From an uncultured Longilinea sp. (GTDB lineage: Bacteria; Chloroflexota; Anaerolineae; Anaerolineales; Anaerolineaceae): 5,634 nt of DNA. The stretch lies in NCBI GenBank assembly GCA_937863945.1, contig CALMIB010000016.1, positions 1-5,634 of the forward strand, written 5' to 3'. Under the pieces are notes generated by a model that saw nothing but the letters and a program-made list of their open reading frames with translations, was not told where the DNA came from and made no database searches. This document shows, piece by piece, positions 1 through 5,633 of this stretch; position 1 is the stretch's first letter; each line of letters begins with the position of its first letter. The position numbers and the translations under genes are program-made.

Positions 1-1038
1 GGCGTAGGCGAGTGCCTTTCCGTCCGGCGACCAGCGATAAGTCGTTCCCCACCAACCATAGATGCCGCCCGAGCTTGCTTCCAGGATTTCTTCCGTTCGC
101 AAAATGGTTCCGCCAGCGCCGATAGTGACCAGGCGGAGGTCGTTGTTGGCCTGCCAGCCTGGCGCTGCGCTGCGCGGTTCGACCGTGGAGTACAGGATGG
201 TGGAGTTGGATCCGGGCATCCAGTCTGCGAAGTGGATTGCATTGCTGATTTTTAGATTCACAGGGCGCGGGTCTTCCTGATCCAGCCTGACCAACCAGAG
301 AGTATTGATATCGGTCGAGGTCGGCGCAGCTTTGCGGGAGAATAGCAGCCAGGTTCCATCGCTGGATAGACGGAAAATGCGGCCATCCAAATCACCAGTC
401 GTCACCAGGGGGCGGCGATTCCCGGTGGTTTCTTCCATCACCCAGGCATTTCCACCGGTCAGGTAAGCCAGGCGGCCCGGGATGGTGGCGGGGCTGAAAG
501 GAGTTTGAACGCCCACCATCAGGATCTCGGGTTGGGCTTCCACCAGCGTGTCCACTTTGAACACCGTCTTGGAAACTTCACGCCCATCCTCGTAGAGGAT
601 GCGGTAAGTTGTTTGCTGGGTGCCGTTATTGCCCGCCTGGATCAGCACCGTCTGGCCTTCCGGAAGCGATTCGTTGCGCACAGTCTGGCGCTCGAAGGCA
701 ATCGTGGTTTCCTGAACTTCAAATTCTTCTGTCACCCGTGTAACTTGAACCAGCGCGCCATTCGCCAGAATCGAAAAAACGGGCGGATCGACTCGATCCA
801 ATTCGCCCAGGGTCAGCTTTGCAGTATCGAGCGCGTATTGAACCGACGAGCCAGGCGGAAGCTGTAATTGCTTCGTTTCTCCATCGGCTGCAAGTTGCAC
901 GGAGATGGATGCTGGGGTTGCAGAGGTCTGCGGCACGCAGCCTGCCAGGAGCAGGCCAAATATGAGAAAAACCAGGTGGACCCCTGGTGGTAACGACCCT
1001 GGCCGGCGAAGGATGGGATTGGGGGCTCGAAGCGGCAT
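1..1038 (-). CDS. Lipoprotein with DUF348, G5 and PD40-type propeller (3' end beyond window)
   Basis: An open frame of 346 codons runs from an ATG at 1038 to the left edge without a stop, so the C-terminus is missing. Residues 21-34 form a hydrophobic signal segment ending in a lipobox (LAGC, Cys34), which predicts a lipid-anchored exported protein. Residues about 46-102 resemble DUF348 (ubiquitin-like; ends 'LDRVDPPVFSILANGALVQVTRV'-style, given here as positions 80-102). Residues about 103-178 fit a G5 domain, with the typical Gly-containing turns at 136-139 and the TYRILYEDG stretch at 144-152. From about 185 on, PD40/TolB-like beta-propeller blades begin (RLSSDGTWLLFS at 223-234, WSPDGKALAYA at 336-346). 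G5 and DUF348 occur in cell-wall-associated proteins, so a surface or envelope role is likely, but the substrate is unknown. A second in-frame ATG lies at 1080; I prefer 1038 because it puts the signal segment nearer the N-terminus. Neither start has a clear Shine-Dalgarno site. Confidence 0.85.
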   Translation of the reverse strand, partial: MPLRAPNPILRRPGSLPPGVHLVFLIFGLLLAGCVPQTSATPASISVQLAADGETKQLQLPPGSSVQYALDTAKLTLGELDRVDPPVFSILANGALVQVTRVTEEFEVQETTIAFERQTVRNESLPEGQTVLIQAGNNGTQQTTYRILYEDGREVSKTVFKVDTLVEAQPEILMVGVQTPFSPATIPGRLAYLTGGNAWVMEETTGNRRPLVTTGDLDGRIFRLSSDGTWLLFSRKAAPTSTDINTLWLVRLDQEDPRPVNLKISNAIHFADWMPGSNSTILYSTVEPRSAAPGWQANNDLRLVTIGAGGTILRTEEILEASSGGIYGWWGTTYRWSPDGKALAYA

Positions 1039-1046
1039 AGAAAGGT

Positions 1047-1074
1047 CTGACAATTGGAAAGTATCAGGTATAAT
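1047..1074 (+). promoter_or_regulatory. Candidate promoter for scpB-rluB
   Basis: A CTGACA box at 1047-1052 and a perfect TATAAT at 1069-1074 are separated by 16 bases, close to the sigma-70 consensus. Transcription would begin near 1081 and leave a leader of about 27 bases before the scpB ATG. The leader has no obvious Shine-Dalgarno sequence. The -10 box lies within the possible N-terminal extension of the divergent lipoprotein gene, which is another reason to prefer the shorter start of that gene. Confidence 0.65.
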
Positions 1075-1099
1075 CAGCATATTCTTGGATAACTTTTCT

Positions 1100-1128
1100 A
1101 TTATAGCATGACTGACCCCTCTGAAACC
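1100..1128 (-). promoter_or_regulatory. Candidate extended -10 promoter for the lipoprotein gene
   Basis: On the minus strand TGCTATAAT (1108-1100) is an extended -10 element, with a weak -35-like GGTTTC at 1128-1123 and a 17-base spacer. The predicted start is near 1093. This gives a leader of about 55 bases to the ATG at 1038, or about 12 to the ATG at 1080. The element overlaps the first codons of scpB. The weak -35 lowers confidence, although extended -10 promoters often tolerate that. Confidence 0.5.
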
Positions 1129-1674
1129 GCATCCGTCTTATCTCTTGAAGCGCGCATTGAAGCGCTTTTGTTTGTTGCCTCCGCGCCGGTAAGCCTTCAA
1201 CAGCTGGCAGAAGCCCTGCAATGCCCGCTGGCGGAAATAGAAGCCGGCCTGGATGCGCTTGAAACTCTGTATGCCAATCGAGGGCTGGCGCTGCAACGGC
1301 ATGAAAGCCGCGTCCAAATCACCACCCATCCGGTCGCCGGGGAGCTGATTGAAAGGTTTTTAGGGCTGGAAGCCAGCCAGCATTTGAGCCGGGCTGCGCT
1401 TGAAGCCCTGGCGATCATTGCATACCGGCAGCCGGTGACTCGTCCGGGAATCGATGCCATCCGCGGCGTGAACAGCGACGGGGTCATGAAGAGCCTTCTG
1501 AGCAAAGGTTTGATTCAGGAAGTCGGTCGGGCAGAAGGCCCAGGCCGGCCGATTCTATATGGTACAACGGCTGCTTTTTTACAACATTTTGGTTTGAATT
1601 CCCTGGATGCCTTACCGGCTTTCGATTTGGATGAACCTGCGATCACCGAAGAAAATCGTTTGTTGAAGGACTGA
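1108..1674 (+). CDS. scpB: Segregation and condensation protein B (ScpB)
   Basis: The 188-residue product is the ScpB kleisin-associated subunit of the Smc-ScpA-ScpB condensin, which binds ScpA as a dimer and helps compact and segregate the chromosome in the cytoplasm. Two winged-helix domains are visible, at about 14-75 and 93-163. The family signature region is strong: LSRAALEALAIIAYRQPVTR at 93-112, then IRGVNSD at 118-124, and GRPILYGTT followed by FLQHFGL at 146-163. Length is normal for the family. The acidic tail after about 172 is variable and typical. The gene sits 5 bp ahead of the pseudouridine synthase gene, a widespread arrangement. scpA, often immediately upstream, is absent here because the upstream gene is divergent. 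The ATG at 1108 has no clear Shine-Dalgarno site; no better in-frame start is apparent before the LEARIEALLF helix. Confidence 0.96.
   Translation: MTDPSETASVLSLEARIEALLFVASAPVSLQQLAEALQCPLAEIEAGLDALETLYANRGLALQRHESRVQITTHPVAGELIERFLGLEASQHLSRAALEALAIIAYRQPVTRPGIDAIRGVNSDGVMKSLLSKGLIQEVGRAEGPGRPILYGTTAAFLQHFGLNSLDALPAFDLDEPAITEENRLLKD
1665..1670 (+). promoter_or_regulatory. Shine-Dalgarno site for the rluB-type gene
   Basis: GAAGGA lies 9 bases before the ATG at 1680 and within the last codons of scpB. It fixes the start of the downstream gene and suggests translational coupling across the 5-base gap. Confidence 0.75.
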
Positions 1675-1679
1675 TTGTT

Positions 1680-2444
1680 ATGACTGAAGAACGCTTACAG
1701 AAAATCCTGGCGCGGGCTGGCTTTGGTTCGCGCCGATCGTGCGAAGAGCTGATTTCCGCCGGAAGGGTGCGCGTAAATGACAAAGTGGCCATCCTGGGGA
1801 CAAAGGCTGACCCGGAGACCGATTCGATCACCGTTGACCGGCAGGCGATCCCCAAACTGGAACGGCAGATATATATTGCGTTGCACAAACCGCGCGGCGT
1901 GTTATCCGATGTCGATCCGAAGGATTCGCGGCCGACTGTGATGGGGCTGGTACAGGTGCCGGCGCATTTGTTTGCGGTGGGTCGGCTGGACCTGGACAGT
2001 GAGGGCTTGATCCTGTTAACCAACGACGGCGAACTGGCCAACCGGTTGACGCATCCGCGCTACGGGCACGAAAAGGAGTATCGCGTCCTGGTTGTCGGCA
2101 AGCCGGATGAGGAACAACTTGCCGCTTTGCGCAGAGGGATTGTACTGGAAGATGGTTATCGAACCGCGCCTGCCCAGGTCACCGTGGAGAGCGAAGCCGG
2201 CAAAGGCACCTGGCTGCGGTTTGTGCTGCGCGAAGGCCGCAAACGCCAGATCCGGGAAATGGGATCGCGTATCGGCCTGCCTGTGCAGCGTATCATCCGC
2301 CTGCGAATCGGCACCCTCTTGCTGGGCAATTTAAAACCCGGTGAATGGCGCTACTTGACGTTGAAAGAAATCGAAGGGTTGAAGGCACATACATCCACGA
2401 TCCGTCGCCCGGTGAATATCCGACCGGTGCGAAGAACTAAATAA
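1680..2444 (+). CDS. rluB: RsuA/RluB-family rRNA pseudouridine synthase
   Basis: This 254-residue protein converts a specific uridine in ribosomal RNA to pseudouridine. Residues about 3-50 are an S4 RNA-binding domain (RLQKILARAGFGSRR at 5-19, then the ISAGRVRVN turn at 25-33). The catalytic domain follows from about 64, with the family motif GRLDLDSEGLILLTND at 101-116; Asp104 is the expected catalytic aspartate. EKEYRV at 131-136 and EGRKRQIREM at 185-194 are further conserved blocks, and GTLLLGNLKPGEWRYLT at 211-227 is the usual C-terminal end of the fold. The tail (235-254) is basic, which may aid RNA contact. The RluB subgroup (23S rRNA) is favoured by the scpB neighbourhood and by general resemblance, but RsuA or RluE/F specificity cannot be excluded from sequence alone. 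The enzyme-class call is secure; the exact target is inference. Confidence 0.93.
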   Translation: MTEERLQKILARAGFGSRRSCEELISAGRVRVNDKVAILGTKADPETDSITVDRQAIPKLERQIYIALHKPRGVLSDVDPKDSRPTVMGLVQVPAHLFAVGRLDLDSEGLILLTNDGELANRLTHPRYGHEKEYRVLVVGKPDEEQLAALRRGIVLEDGYRTAPAQVTVESEAGKGTWLRFVLREGRKRQIREMGSRIGLPVQRIIRLRIGTLLLGNLKPGEWRYLTLKEIEGLKAHTSTIRRPVNIRPVRRTK

Positions 2445-2447
2445 TTC

Positions 2448-2479
2448 AAAACTCCCACCTTCAAACGGTGGGAGTTTTT
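2448..2479. terminator. Bidirectional intrinsic terminator between convergent genes
   Basis: A 9-bp perfect stem, ACTCCCACC (2451-2459) with GGTGGGAGT (2467-2475), has a 7-base loop and is followed by a T-run on the plus strand (2475-2479). The flanking AAA (2448-2450) can extend the stem with TTT. Read on the minus strand, the same hairpin is followed by TTTT (2451-2448). It starts 3 bases after the pseudouridine synthase stop and lies just beyond the minus-strand stop at 2488, so it probably ends both operons. Confidence 0.93.
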
Positions 2480-2487
2480 GCGAAAGG

Positions 2488-3183
2488 TTATTCGCCCGGG
2501 GGCAGAACGGCTAAAATTTTCGCCAGCAAATCCGGGGCGATGCCCATATCCTTGACGCGCTTGCGGAAGAAATCTTTGGCTTTATCAGCTTTGATGGCGG
2601 GGTAAGGCGCGCCTTCGACAGCCAGCTCGGTTTTTTCGTTAAAGAAAAGCAAGGCAGCCCGGATTTCGGGCAACTCGGTGCCGGGCAGTTGTTTTTCCAG
2701 GAATTTTCTGGTTTCGTTAATTCCGTATTGGATTTCCGTGTCCGGCCGGCCTAAATTTTCCTGGCCGAAAGCTTTCAAAAAGAAATTGCCGCCCTTCTGC
2801 GTCCACCGATTTTTTGCCGCGTTATAGCGGATGGTGCCGGCCTGGAAATAGGGCAGCAAAACCCACACGCCAGCAGGACCGACCAGCAGGTGGTTGGTGG
2901 GGCTTTCATAATGATACAGGGTGAACTTGTCCTCCAGACCTTTTAACGCCTGTGTCAGGGATTCGTCCGGTCGGGGTGATTTGCCAAATTTGGAGGAATA
3001 GGTTAAGCCAACCTGCGATAAGAGGAAGCCGATTACCAATGCGCCGAGCGACCAGGAAAAAGCTTCCGGAGCTGTGAAAGAGATGTACAGGCCAATTCCA
3101 AGTATTGCCAGGCTGGCAAAGGTGGTATACCGCCCGATTTTATTATTTCGGGTGATCAATTTGGTATTTGAGGCAATTTTCAT
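2488..3183 (-). CDS. Two-helix membrane protein with degenerate NERD-like domain
   Basis: This 231-residue protein has no confident functional family. After a basic N-terminus, two hydrophobic helices at about 20-36 and 43-60 suggest a membrane hairpin with the rest of the protein on the cytoplasmic side. Residues about 74-200 look like a NERD (nuclease-related) domain: the segment NHLLVGPAGVWVL (97-109) followed by a short strand and AGTIRYNAAKNRW (115-127) matches the usual 'iDhivvgp.GvfvIE.K..G.i....W' pattern by eye. However, the expected Asp is Asn97 and the acidic/Lys pair of the nuclease motif is replaced by LPYFQ (110-114), so nuclease activity is unlikely. The gene starts 24 bases after the plsX stop on the same strand and is probably cotranscribed with it. 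A weak GAGAG site precedes the ATG by 6 bases. Existence as a gene is well supported; the NERD-like call is moderate and the function unknown. Confidence 0.82.
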   Translation of the reverse strand: MKIASNTKLITRNNKIGRYTTFASLAILGIGLYISFTAPEAFSWSLGALVIGFLLSQVGLTYSSKFGKSPRPDESLTQALKGLEDKFTLYHYESPTNHLLVGPAGVWVLLPYFQAGTIRYNAAKNRWTQKGGNFFLKAFGQENLGRPDTEIQYGINETRKFLEKQLPGTELPEIRAALLFFNEKTELAVEGAPYPAIKADKAKDFFRKRVKDMGIAPDLLAKILAVLPPGE

Positions 3184-3207
3184 TTGTTCTCTCTTTTGCG
3201 CCGCCGA

Positions 3208-4242
3208 TTAAGCTTTTTTTTCCGCCAGCGGGTTGGCGGCTTCCAATAACGCGAGTCGATCCTGGATGGCTGTACCCAGCGCCGCGAGCAGGTTGGCGTT
3301 CACTGCCTGGCGGGCCACTTTGAGCGCTGAAACAAGCGCGTGCGCATCGGAACGCCCATGCCCGACGAAAACCAGCCCATCGATGCCCAACAACGGGGCT
3401 GCGCCAACTTCGCGCGGGTCCATCATTTCCTTAACCCGGCCAAAAGCAGGTTTAACCAACAGTGCTCCTATCTTGCGAATCAACGACGCAGTCATCTCTT
3501 CCTTGAGGACTTCCGTGAGCAATTTTGAAACTGATTCGGAGGATTTCAGCAGGATATTGCCGGTGAAACCATCCGTCACCACCACGTCGGCCTGACCGCC
3601 AAACAATTCTTTGCCTTCCACGTTGCCGATAAAATTCAAGCCGGCATCTTCAAGCAAATGGTAGGCGTCTTTGACCAGTTGATTGCCTTTGCCGGGTTCT
3701 TCTCCATTGGATAACAAGCCAACGCGCGGTGCAGGTCGGTTGAGCACCTTTTCTGCATAAACGCTGCCCATCACTGCAAATTCGACCAGGAAATCCGGGC
3801 GGCAATCGGCGTTGGCGCCGATATCCAGGACTACACAATTCCCCGTCCGGGTCGGAAAAATTGCCGTCAGGGCAGGGCGCTGCACGCCTTTGATGCGTCC
3901 GAGTGTACGCAGCGCGTTAAACATGATGCCGCCGGTGTTTCCAGCGGAGACAAAAGCCTGCCCCTCTCCTTTCCTGATGAGTTCCAGACCCACTGCCATC
4001 GAATTACGCGGTTTGCGTTTTGCGGCTTCAACCGGTTTTTCGTGCATTTCTAGAATATCTGGCGCATCGACGATGCGTACGCGGTGGTTGCCGGTACCCA
4101 TCGTTTTTAACTTGGGGGCAAGCAATGCTTCACTGCCGACCAAAAGGATATCTTCATCGAAGAGGCGGGAAGCATCGATGGCAGCCTGGATTTCGGGATC
4201 TGGATACCGGTCGCTACCCATTGCATCAAGAATTAACGGCAT
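3208..4242 (-). CDS. plsX: Phosphate acyltransferase PlsX
   Basis: PlsX makes acyl-phosphate from acyl-ACP and inorganic phosphate, the donor used by PlsY to acylate glycerol-3-phosphate at the start of phospholipid synthesis; it acts as a peripheral membrane protein. The 344-residue length is normal. Recognisable blocks are ILDAMGSDRYP at 4-14 (usual form DAMGGD..P), SAGNTGG at 99-105, LDIGANADCRPDFLVEFAVMG at 139-159 (quoted in part only for orientation), NGEEPGKGN at 179-187, VVTDGFTGNILLKSSE at 221-236 and APLLGIDGLVFVGHGRSDA at 282-300. Gly10 to Ser in the first motif and the Gly105 ending of the AGNTG motif are minor departures. The usual neighbours rpmF, fabH, fabD or fapR are absent; instead the NERD-like membrane protein follows 24 bases downstream. 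AGGAG sits 6 bases before the ATG. Confidence 0.96.
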   Translation of the reverse strand: MPLILDAMGSDRYPDPEIQAAIDASRLFDEDILLVGSEALLAPKLKTMGTGNHRVRIVDAPDILEMHEKPVEAAKRKPRNSMAVGLELIRKGEGQAFVSAGNTGGIMFNALRTLGRIKGVQRPALTAIFPTRTGNCVVLDIGANADCRPDFLVEFAVMGSVYAEKVLNRPAPRVGLLSNGEEPGKGNQLVKDAYHLLEDAGLNFIGNVEGKELFGGQADVVVTDGFTGNILLKSSESVSKLLTEVLKEEMTASLIRKIGALLVKPAFGRVKEMMDPREVGAAPLLGIDGLVFVGHGRSDAHALVSALKVARQAVNANLLAALGTAIQDRLALLEAANPLAEKKA

Positions 4243-4248
4243 GATTGG

Positions 4249-4253
4249 CTCCT
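4249..4253 (-). promoter_or_regulatory. Shine-Dalgarno site for plsX
   Basis: AGGAG on the minus strand (4253-4249) lies 6 bases upstream of the ATG at 4242. It supports that start, which also places the DAMGSD motif at residue 6 as is normal for PlsX. I could not identify a convincing plsX promoter in the 106 bases up to the divergent tRNA. Confidence 0.85.
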
Positions 4254-4308
4254 GGAGAAGTGAGTGGGCGGATGGATGGTTTAAAAGCGGTTTGGGTTAT
4301 GGTGTTCC

Positions 4309-4336
4309 TTGACAGGTGAGGGATGCACGATATAAT
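4309..4336 (+). promoter_or_regulatory. Consensus sigma-70 promoter of tRNA-Leu
   Basis: Perfect TTGACA (4309-4314) and perfect TATAAT (4331-4336) are 16 bases apart. Transcription should start near 4343, about 6 bases before the mature tRNA 5' end at 4349, so the precursor leader is very short. Both perfect hexamers fit a highly expressed stable RNA. Confidence 0.92.
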
Positions 4337-4348
4337 AACGCTACTCCT

Positions 4349-4430
4349 GCGCTGGTGCTGGAATTGGCAGACAGGCATGGTTGAGGGCCATGTGCCGCAA
4401 GGCGTGAGGGTTCAAGTCCCTCCCAGCGCA
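4349..4430 (+). tRNA. tRNA-Leu (anticodon GAG)
   Basis: An 82-base class II tRNA folds cleanly. The acceptor stem is GCGCTGG (4349-4355) with CCAGCGC (4423-4429), and the discriminator is A4430, as expected for leucine. The D stem is CTG/CAG (4358-4360/4368-4370), with GG at 4366-4367 in the loop. The anticodon stem is CATGG (4376-4380) with CCATG (4388-4392), and the loop TTGAGGG places GAG at 4383-4385, decoding CUC and CUU. The long variable arm is GCC-GCAA-GGC (4394-4403). The T arm is GAGGG-TTCAAGT-CCCTC (4406-4422). CCA is not encoded (CTC follows), so it must be added after transcription. The gene has its own promoter and terminator and is monocistronic. Confidence 0.97.
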
Positions 4431-4436
4431 CTCGAG

Positions 4437-4456
4437 TGCCGCGAAAGCGGCATTTT
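4437..4456 (+). terminator. Intrinsic terminator of tRNA-Leu
   Basis: TGCCGC (4437-4442), a GAAA tetraloop and GCGGCA (4447-4452) form a 6-bp GC-rich stem followed by TTTT (4453-4456), 6 bases after the tRNA 3' end. It acts on the plus strand; the minus-strand reading lacks a T-run, so it is less suited to end the convergent prenyl synthase transcript, which stops at 4480. Confidence 0.88.
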
Positions 4457-4479
4457 GGTTTAAATATCCGTCCATCCCA

Positions 4480-5466
4480 TCAGAGCTTTCGGTCAACGAT
4501 AAACCGTGCGATCTGCACCAGTTGGGTTCGCTCGAAACCGTCCGGCGTATCGGCGAGTTGTTCGATGCCAAGTTCCACAAACCTTTTGGCTTCAGCGAGC
4601 GCCAACCTGGGGGCGTTACTCTTTTGGATGGCAAGGATGAGTTCGTTGAGTTGCTTTGAATTCTTGACGCAATCTCCCTGCATCAACTGGTTGACGGCAG
4701 TGTCGTCCGGGTTGGATTCCGCAAAAAGAATGGTCGGTAACGTGACGAGACCCTGGCGCAAGTCGTTCCCAACGGGTTTACCGATGGTATCCTGTTGGCC
4801 GGTGAAATCCAGAATGTCATCAATGATCTGGAAAGCCATGCCAAGATAATTGCCAAACTTGCTCATTTTTTCAGTAGTGGCTTGATCCACGCCGCTCAAC
4901 AGGGCTGCTGATGCTGCCGAAGTTTCGAACAGGGATGCTGTTTTGGCATATATGCGGACATAATACTCGTCTCGGTTGATGCGGCAGCGGTTATTGAACA
5001 TTTGAGTAATTTCGCCGTTGACGATTGTAGCCAAGGTATCGGTGAACAGTTGAATGACCGGGATCGAGCGTGTGTTCGCAGCCAGTTTTGCGGCTTTGGA
5101 AAACAAAAAATCGCCGGTAAGAACTGTTGCACCAGGCGTCCATTGGGCGTTCAATGTTGGGATACCCCGCCGCAGCAACGATCCGTCGATCAGGTCGTCA
5201 TGCACAAGGGTAGCGGTGTGCAGCAGCTCGATCGCGGCGGCCATGGTCAGGATGTGCTGTGGATCGGCTCCCAGCATCCTGCCGATGTAGATGATAATCG
5301 TGGGGCGAATGCGTTTTCCACCTGACGCGAGCAGGTGGTCAAGCGCGGCTTTGAGATCTTGCTGATATCCATCAGCCTGCGCGAGAATCATCGCCTCGAC
5401 CGCGCGAATGTCCTCCTGAGGGGAAATGTAATTGGGTTCGGAGGGGTTCAAGAACGATTTCTCCAT
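4480..5466 (-). CDS. Long-chain trans-polyprenyl diphosphate synthase (HepT/IspB type)
   Basis: This 328-residue enzyme condenses isopentenyl diphosphate onto an allylic diphosphate to make an all-trans chain, in the cytoplasm. Family motifs are in order: GGKRIRP (49-55), the first aspartate-rich motif DDLID (90-94, after LLHTATLVH), a lysine in RIYAKTASLF (171-180, Lys175), and the second aspartate-rich motif FQIIDDILD (212-220), then GKPVGNDLRQGLVTLP (229-244). The residue five before the first Asp is Ala85, a small side chain, which in this family suggests a long product (about C30-C50) rather than farnesyl or geranylgeranyl diphosphate; this is a family rule, not proof. A menaquinone side chain is the likely use. 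The start overlaps the 3' end of the upstream tatD-like gene by 19 bases and has no clear Shine-Dalgarno site, which points to translational coupling. The exact chain length and thus hepT versus ispB naming is undecided. Confidence 0.93.
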   Translation of the reverse strand: MEKSFLNPSEPNYISPQEDIRAVEAMILAQADGYQQDLKAALDHLLASGGKRIRPTIIIYIGRMLGADPQHILTMAAAIELLHTATLVHDDLIDGSLLRRGIPTLNAQWTPGATVLTGDFLFSKAAKLAANTRSIPVIQLFTDTLATIVNGEITQMFNNRCRINRDEYYVRIYAKTASLFETSAASAALLSGVDQATTEKMSKFGNYLGMAFQIIDDILDFTGQQDTIGKPVGNDLRQGLVTLPTILFAESNPDDTAVNQLMQGDCVKNSKQLNELILAIQKSNAPRLALAEAKRFVELGIEQLADTPDGFERTQLVQIARFIVDRKL

Positions 5467-5633
5467 TCAAAAAGCCGGTTTGCGTTGCCGGCAGTAGTAA
5501 TAACCACTTCGGAAGTTGGAATTTGTTTCAGTAAGGCGATTTGATCTGCAATCAGCGAAACAAATCCGGGTTCATTCCTTTGTCCGCGATGGGGATGCGG
5601 TGCAAGGTAAGGCGCATCTGTTTCGATCAAGAT
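5448..5633 (-). CDS. tatD: TatD-family metal-dependent hydrolase, C-terminal part
   Basis: Only the last 61 codons are present; the gene enters from the right edge. The visible segment begins ILIETDAPYLAPHPHRGQRN, the conserved C-terminal block of TatD/YcfH enzymes in which the Asp of ETDAP is a metal ligand, and it ends with the usual helix containing NANRLF near the stop. TatD proteins are TIM-barrel, divalent-metal-dependent DNases or related hydrolases of the amidohydrolase superfamily. The gene ends inside the start of the prenyl synthase gene (19-base overlap), so the two are likely cotranscribed. The family is clear; the subgroup cannot be told from the fragment. Confidence 0.93.
   Translation of the reverse strand: MLIETDAPYLAPHPHRGQRNEPGFVSLIADQIALLKQIPTSEVVITTAGNANRLFEWRNRS
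5469..5492 (-). promoter_or_regulatory. Hairpin plus T-run just before the prenyl synthase start
   Basis: On the minus strand GCCGG (5492-5488) and CCGGC (5478-5474) flank a 9-base loop and are followed by TTTTT (5473-5469), ending 2 bases before the ATG at 5466. It has the form of a short intrinsic terminator or attenuator and covers the place where a ribosome binding site would be. It also encodes conserved TatD C-terminal residues (GNANRLF), so it may be coincidental; the 5-bp stem is short. Confidence 0.35.

Noticed and set aside
62..867. Plus-strand open frames opposite the lipoprotein gene
   Set aside because: The minus strand carries one continuous frame with a lipobox and recognisable domains; the plus-strand frames have no family features and are its shadows.
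941..990. Inverted repeats such as GCCTG/CAGGC and CCAGG/CCTGG near the lipoprotein signal region
   Set aside because: The stems are 5 bp, lie within coding sequence, and have no T-run or conservation evidence; such short matches are expected by chance in GC-rich sequence.
3812..4312. Plus-strand frame of 166 codons opposite the 5' part of plsX
   Set aside because: It is antisense to a strongly conserved PlsX reading frame, and its translation is rich in Arg, Ser and Pro without any motif.
4243..4348. A plsX promoter on the minus strand, for example around the TTTTAAA or CATAAC stretches
   Set aside because: No -10 candidate had an acceptable -35 at the right distance, so I do not call one.
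4431..4460. Integration site (att) at the tRNA-Leu 3' end
   Set aside because: No integrase, direct repeat of the tRNA 3' end or foreign genes are visible; the flank holds only the tRNA terminator.
4341..4634. Minus-strand frame across the tRNA and the end of the prenyl synthase gene
   Set aside because: It translates the complement of the tRNA ('AGRDLNPHALRHM' type), a well-known false protein from tRNA antisense.
5385..5420. AGGAGG on the minus strand (about 5414-5409) as an internal ribosome binding site for a shorter prenyl synthase
   Set aside because: The next in-frame ATG is about 20 bases away, too far for good initiation, and the nearer codons are not usual starts; the longer N-terminus fits the family.
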